A stretch of 18,694 bases of DNA, taken from Candidatus Bathyarchaeota archaeon. Its GTDB lineage: Archaea; Thermoproteota; Bathyarchaeia; Bathyarchaeales; Bathycorpusculaceae. The stretch spans positions 24,274-42,967 of the forward strand of contig JAGTQT010000007.1 in assembly GCA_018396615.1 (NCBI GenBank), given 5' to 3'. Below are positions 15,513 through 18,694 of the stretch, one piece after another. Below the pieces are notes generated by a model. The model did no database searches and was not told the origin of the DNA. It saw only the letters and a list, made by a program, of their open reading frames with translations. The stretch's first letter is position 1, and each line of letters opens with the position of its first letter. A program made the translations under genes and the position numbers.

Positions 15513-15542
15513 AGAGGCTGATCAAGAGTCGGCCTCGGGGAA
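15513..15542 (+). other. Non-canonical tRNA intron 2 (position 43/44, variable region)
   Basis: About 30 nt that fold into a stable 9-bp hairpin, GAGGCTGAT / GTCGGCCTC, with a five-base loop (CAAGA). Removing exactly 15513-15542 leaves the standard variable loop AGGTC, with bulges GT|A and AA|A on either side of a short helix between CCC and GGG. A cut at 15514-15541 gives a more regular BHB (central helix CCCG/CGGG) but would leave a seven-base variable loop. The position is that of known crenarchaeal variable-region introns. A long type II variable arm is excluded because 11 nt remain between this hairpin and the T stem. Confidence 0.72.
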
Positions 15543-15579
15543 AGGTCGTCGGTTCAAATCCGGCCGGCCCCACCAAAAG

Positions 15580-15587
15580 TCTTTTTA
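15580..15587 (+). terminator. T-run after tRNA-Trp
   Basis: CTTTTTA lies 5-11 nt past the encoded CCA, a plausible archaeal transcription stop. Confidence 0.45.
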
Positions 15588-15726
15588 CTGGACGAGGTAA
15601 ATGGGGTAAGCACATTCTTGTGCAGATATTCATTCTTGCTTTGTCGAGTTCATACAAATTGGTCGATCAAAATCCCAGAAACAAAAAAATATTTAAACTC
15701 GAGTTATTAGGGACTAATTGATCCAA

Positions 15727-16718
15727 ATGCGTTGGTTCGCTTTCTCTATAATCTGAGTAACATCATTGTTAATAGGTATCATTTTTGCTGTGTTAGGATC
15801 CAGCACGCCTACTTACTATGCAGGTGGAGGGACAACCTTTCTTTTCGATGGCACCGTGCTTCAGGGAACTGCTCCATCACATTGCGAAATTCCAATAATT
15901 ACCATTCCTAACACTCTCCATATACGCATCCAAGCAGAACAAACATGCACAGTCGAAGTTATCCATCCTAATCACACAACTTTAGCAATATGGAGAAACG
16001 AAACCATCCACGCGGACTATGAAATAACAGAATGTGGTCTCTGGAATGTTTATGTTTCCAGCAACAGCGAACCATTTGTCTACGGCGAAATCTATACAAC
16101 CGCACCGTTTTGGTCTCATCCCGCACTAGTCTACTCAGCTATTCCGCTTCTACTTGCATCATTAAGCTTGTTATATTCAAACAACAAGAGGAAGCTTCAA
16201 AGATACTTCATGGATATCCTATACGAGCAGAACATTGGCGGACGATGGATCCTTATGGCTTGAATTCCAATCTTGGCGTTCATAGGAGGATCACCAGCCC
16301 TGATTCCAGCTTATCCGTGGCTTTATGCAATGCTGACCATTCTCACAGCGTTCATAGTGTTTTGCACCTTCGCGCTTTCATACATCAAGATATACGTTTC
16401 AACAAAAGGATTACTGATTGAAGCTCCATTTCTGAACTACTTTAAATGCTACGAGGCAAACAATATTTACGGTTTCACTGTCACTAAAGAAAAAAAGCAA
16501 CGATGGTTTCTGCTTAATCCAATCCCTCTTTTCGTACCAAGAAAGAAGATCAAGTGACAATAGCTCTCTTGGAAACTTTGCCAAGATGGCTTTGGATATT
16601 ATCTTCTGGTTCAAGGCTGTATGGAAATAGAATAATCCTTAGGCCAAAAGCTCTTGACAATTTCAGATCAGCAGTAGGCAAAATGGGTATCGTTGAAAAA
16701 GATGTTGCAGCATTCTAA
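15727..16718 (+). pseudogene. Decayed membrane-protein gene (two in-frame TGA codons, one frameshift)
   Basis: A single long coding-like frame begins at ATG 15727, is stopped by TGA at 15754-15756 within an N-terminal hydrophobic segment, and continues to TGA 16261-16263, then to TGA 16555-16557. A third segment continues in the -1 phase, joined near the T-run at 16529-16532, to TAA 16716-16718. The pieces read as an N-terminal membrane anchor, an outside domain with NHT and NET glycosylation-like sites, a hydrophobic span near SAIPLLLASLSLLYS, a second hydrophobic region around PAYPWLYAMLTILTAFIVFC, and a C-terminal domain ending in GKMGIVEKDVAAF. I do not recognise the family. TTG 15766 and ATG 16273 could each start a short protein, but the smooth continuation across the stops points to a pseudogene. 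Confidence 0.68.
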
Positions 16719-16821
16719 GCTGTGCAAGCCTGTTCAAAACTGATTTCCTTTATTTCTTTAAATGAATCTTGTGTCTTTATCACAATTGTTAATATTTTTT
16801 TACAAAATCCAAATGGAATTT

Positions 16822-17388
16822 CTATTTGATCCCGCCAAAAAGCCTTACCACCGCTTTCATTCCCACACCTACTCGACTTTTACCATGATGCTCAACGTGA
16901 TCCATCGCGACCGCGTAGCCTAACACAAGCAGAGGATCAAACCCTTGTTTAACAATTTCAACACAGTACTCGTCGCCTATGGTTGCCCAGTTCAAATGCA
17001 CCCTCGCTATGACTTCCTTGGCTGGCGACACAATCTCGTACGTATGACGAACAACATTGCCCTTTATCTTAGCTATTTCGCGGCCTTCTGTATCTTCCAT
17101 CCACCATTCGCTGCCAAAGAGCTTCAGGATTTTCTTCTTAATTCTAGCTTTCACTTTTCCATCGCTATCTTTGATCGCGTACTCATGATGAGCAGTGAAG
17201 ACTTTTCCGTCGATTTCCCCTAGACGGGTACCTGCGTTGTCTTCAAACCAGAAATGCGGACCCCAGCTGACAAACTCTTGCTTGATGAAACCTAGCTGCT
17301 CGCCAAATCTATTCTTTAAAACGTAAGTATTTCTCACAGATAGAAGACGCTGATCAACTGTAAACTCGTTGGCATCTAGTATACTCAA
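16822..17388 (-). CDS. LURP-one-related (LOR) family protein
   Basis: A 188-residue protein built of repeated short beta strands around Gly/Asp turns, such as TYVLKNRFGEQLGFIKQE, EYAIKDSDGKVKARIKKK and GREIAKIKGN. This is the pattern of the LURP-one-related fold, a tubby C-terminal-like beta barrel with a central helix (DPLLVLGYAVAMDHV, about 152-166). The biochemical role in prokaryotes is not known, though membrane or lipid association is often suggested for the fold. The start is a TTG at 17388 with AGGTG 8 nt upstream. No in-frame ATG is available nearby. It stands alone between the pseudogene, with which it converges, and dnaJ. Confidence 0.8.
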   Translation of the reverse strand: MSILDANEFTVDQRLLSVRNTYVLKNRFGEQLGFIKQEFVSWGPHFWFEDNAGTRLGEIDGKVFTAHHEYAIKDSDGKVKARIKKKILKLFGSEWWMEDTEGREIAKIKGNVVRHTYEIVSPAKEVIARVHLNWATIGDEYCVEIVKQGFDPLLVLGYAVAMDHVEHHGKSRVGVGMKAVVRLFGGIK

Positions 17389-17759
17389 TGACCATGCACC
17401 TAAAAATAACTTCTATGTAGGCTTCAGTTATGCCTTGTTAACCCTTAATAGTGATTCAAACTAACGATAGCGAAGACATTCATCCTTGCAGAGTCGTAGG
17501 AAACATACGAACATATTAAAGTAAGAAAATGGGGAGCTGGAATTCTTAGGATGTTACTTTCCTATTTTTTCTTTCCGCCTTTTTTCTTCTTTCCTTTAGA
17601 GGATTTAGCCACAACTGCAACCTCAACTAGACAGTTACCGCAAGTATATATTTAAAATTTCCTAAAAAACACTATTCTAGACAGTTCTTGCTAAATAAAC
17701 GTAAATCAAATTTTGATAACAAATGAGGCTATATTTAGAGTTTTTGAGCAAAAGCAAGC
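17389..17759. other. AT-rich intergenic stretch, with one short Lys-rich frame
   Basis: About 370 bases lie between the LOR gene and dnaJ, both read from the minus strand. I see no tRNA or long hairpin. The minus strand from 17651 to 17562 holds 29 open codons giving CGNC followed by a tail of Lys and Gly (SSKGKKKKGGKKK). It has no ATG, only a GTG that would yield 16 residues, beneath an A/T-rich TATA-like tract (17645-17657). A 10-base direct repeat CTAGACAGTT occurs at 17627 and 17677. None of these is strong evidence for a gene. Confidence 0.35.
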
Positions 17760-18694
17760 TCAGAAACCAAGCTTAACCTTCTTGCCGTCTATAGGCTGGT
17801 TAAACTCTCTCGCAAGCTCTTCAAGCAAAGCCCTCTGACGCTGTGTCAGCTTCTCCGGAACCGTCAAATCAACTCGCACTAGCAAGTCGCCACGTCCATA
17901 TCTTCTGAATCTAGGCATACCCTTCTCTCTGACCCTAATTATCTCGCCAGGCTGCGTGCCAGGCCGAATCTTCACAAGTGTGTCGCCGTCAAGCGTAGGA
18001 ACCGCCACTTCAGCGCCTAGAGCCGCTTGTGGAAATCCTACAGACAAATTGAAAAGGAGGTCGTCTCCATCTCTCTTGAAATATTTGTGGGGAGCTATTT
18101 GAATCTGAACGTACAGGTCCCCTGGAGGCCCTCCATTGGGCGGTGTTTCGCCTTCGCCTTTGAGTCTAAGCTGGTAGCCCTCATCGATTCCTGGAGGTAT
18201 CTTTACTGTGATCCTGCGCTCTTTTTTTTCAAGTCCTGTGCCTCTGCAGTTCTTGCAAGGAGATTCGTTGATTGCGCCTCTTCCCCCACAGGTAGGGCAG
18301 GGTGTAACTTGCACAAAGGTTGCAAAACCGTTTCTTCTGACGTTCTGGATTCTGCCGCTTCCCTTGCATCGTGAACATTTCTTCGGCGAAGTGCCCGGAC
18401 TTGCTCCTGTTCCGTTACATATTGTGCATTTCTCAACTCTTGGCACGGTTATCTCTTTTTCGACACCTTTTGCAGCCTCTTCCAGCGTAATCTCAAGTTC
18501 GTAGGCAAGATCGCTGCCTCTGACGACTCTTTCACCAAAATCTCTTTCGCGAAAACGGTCGCCAAAAAAGAAGCTGAAGAGGTCGCCGAAGCGGAATCCT
18601 ATGTCTCCGAATATTGATTCAAAGTCTGCTCCTCTGAATATGTCTTCAGTTGTATAGCGCTGATCGAATCCGGCGTGTCCTAGCAGATCGTATT
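17760..18694 (-). CDS. dnaJ: Chaperone DnaJ, N terminus cut by window edge
   Basis: DnaJ (Hsp40) delivers unfolded proteins to DnaK and stimulates its ATPase. The frame is open to the right edge, so about 311 C-terminal residues are seen. The J domain is missing except for its end (YDLLGHAGFD). A Gly/Phe-rich stretch follows (FGDIGFRFGD, FSFFFGDRF), then the four zinc-finger repeats CTICNGTG, CSRCKGSG, CPTCGGRG and CKNCRGTG. After these come the substrate-binding beta domains with VKIPPGIDEG, HKYFKRDGDDL and PTLDGDTLVKI, and the dimerisation tail. It is intact as far as visible. Its minus-strand upstream region would lie outside the window, where dnaK and grpE might be found. It ends in TGA. 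Confidence 0.96.
   Translation of the reverse strand, partial: YDLLGHAGFDQRYTTEDIFRGADFESIFGDIGFRFGDLFSFFFGDRFRERDFGERVVRGSDLAYELEITLEEAAKGVEKEITVPRVEKCTICNGTGASPGTSPKKCSRCKGSGRIQNVRRNGFATFVQVTPCPTCGGRGAINESPCKNCRGTGLEKKERRITVKIPPGIDEGYQLRLKGEGETPPNGGPPGDLYVQIQIAPHKYFKRDGDDLLFNLSVGFPQAALGAEVAVPTLDGDTLVKIRPGTQPGEIIRVREKGMPRFRRYGRGDLLVRVDLTVPEKLTQRQRALLEELAREFNQPIDGKKVKLGF

Larger units (their letters stand above)
15402..15575 (+). tRNA. tRNA-Trp(CCA), interrupted by two introns
   Basis: The acceptor stem is GGGGTCG (15402-15408) with CGGCCCC (15565-15571), discriminator A15572 and an encoded CCA (15573-15575). The D arm is GTCT...TGAC with U8 A9. The anticodon stem is ACGGG (15429-15433) with CCCGT (15508-15512), the loop is CTCCAG plus A38 after removal of intron 1, and the anticodon is CCA at 15436-15438. 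The T arm is GTCGG-TTCAAAT-CCGGC (15548-15564). Between these lie 67 nt at position 37/38 and about 30 nt in the variable region, both taken as introns. Their removal leaves a regular tRNA of 74 nt plus CCA with a five-base variable loop AGGTC. G1-C72, A73 and the CCA anticodon are the usual TrpRS identity elements. Confidence 0.93.

Noticed and set aside
15513..15542. Reading the second tRNA hairpin as a long variable arm of tRNA-Leu or tRNA-Ser
   Set aside because: The anticodon is CCA (Trp), and 11 nt would be left between the hairpin and the T stem, which no type II tRNA allows.
15289..15657. A 122-codon minus-strand frame with a GPAGFEPTT segment
   Set aside because: It is the antisense of the tRNA-Trp gene. 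The GFEPTT string is the well-known false translation of the T arm.
15727..16557. UGA recoded as Trp or selenocysteine in the whole genome
   Set aside because: TGA ends trpS, dys, dnaJ, the GNAT gene and others at the expected protein lengths, and conserved Trp positions use TGG.
17627..17686. Direct repeat CTAGACAGTT as a regulatory or attachment site
   Set aside because: Only ten bases, two copies, in AT-rich intergenic DNA with no integrase or other mobile gene nearby.
18203..18504. Frames on both strands opposite or alongside dnaJ
   Set aside because: They are alternative-phase shadows of the zinc-finger region of dnaJ.

Overview
The window reads as a chromosomal segment of an archaeon. 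The evidence is deoxyhypusine synthase, an archaeal-type split PheRS (pheS-pheT), archaeal TrpRS, a type II methionine aminopeptidase, a DUF1512 protein, archaeal-style TATA boxes about 25 nt upstream of inferred transcript starts, and a tRNA gene with introns at bulge-helix-bulge (BHB) motifs. A TACK-type lineage such as Bathyarchaeia is my guess from the gene mix and cannot be proved here. TAG, TAA and TGA all serve as ordinary stops.

Left part (1-4803). A coding frame cut by the left edge is followed by a minus-strand run. This run holds a small Cys-motif protein coupled by a 4-nt overlap to deoxyhypusine synthase (dys), an MBL-fold hydrolase, an unrecognised ~441-residue protein, and a two-domain GNAT acetyltransferase. 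The last two lie in the same reading phase, separated only by a UGA.

Middle (4935-13391). A small HExxH zincin is followed on the plus strand by an Lrp/AsnC-like HTH regulator. Converging on them is pheS-pheT, then an archaeal winged-helix gene. trpS (plus) converges with an SCP2-domain gene, which diverges from a flavin reductase-like gene and map.

Right part (13388-18694). A DUF1512 protein and a membrane zinc-ribbon protein form a minus-strand pair whose end overlaps the map stop codon. A solitary 5S rRNA gene (minus) and a tRNA-Trp(CCA) gene (plus) come next. I read the tRNA gene as carrying two introns, one at 37/38 and one in the variable region. After it come a decayed membrane-protein gene with two in-frame TGA codons and a frameshift, a LURP-one-related (LOR) protein, and a dnaJ gene cut by the right edge.

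Functionally the window is mostly translation and protein maturation: tRNA-Trp with TrpRS, PheRS, 5S rRNA, deoxyhypusine synthase, methionine aminopeptidase and DnaJ. I found no CRISPR array, insertion sequence, prophage or defence island. The points most worth a second look are the two-intron tRNA-Trp, the Arg in place of the catalytic Lys of deoxyhypusine synthase, the in-phase GNAT/unknown-gene junction, and the zincin-HTH pair.
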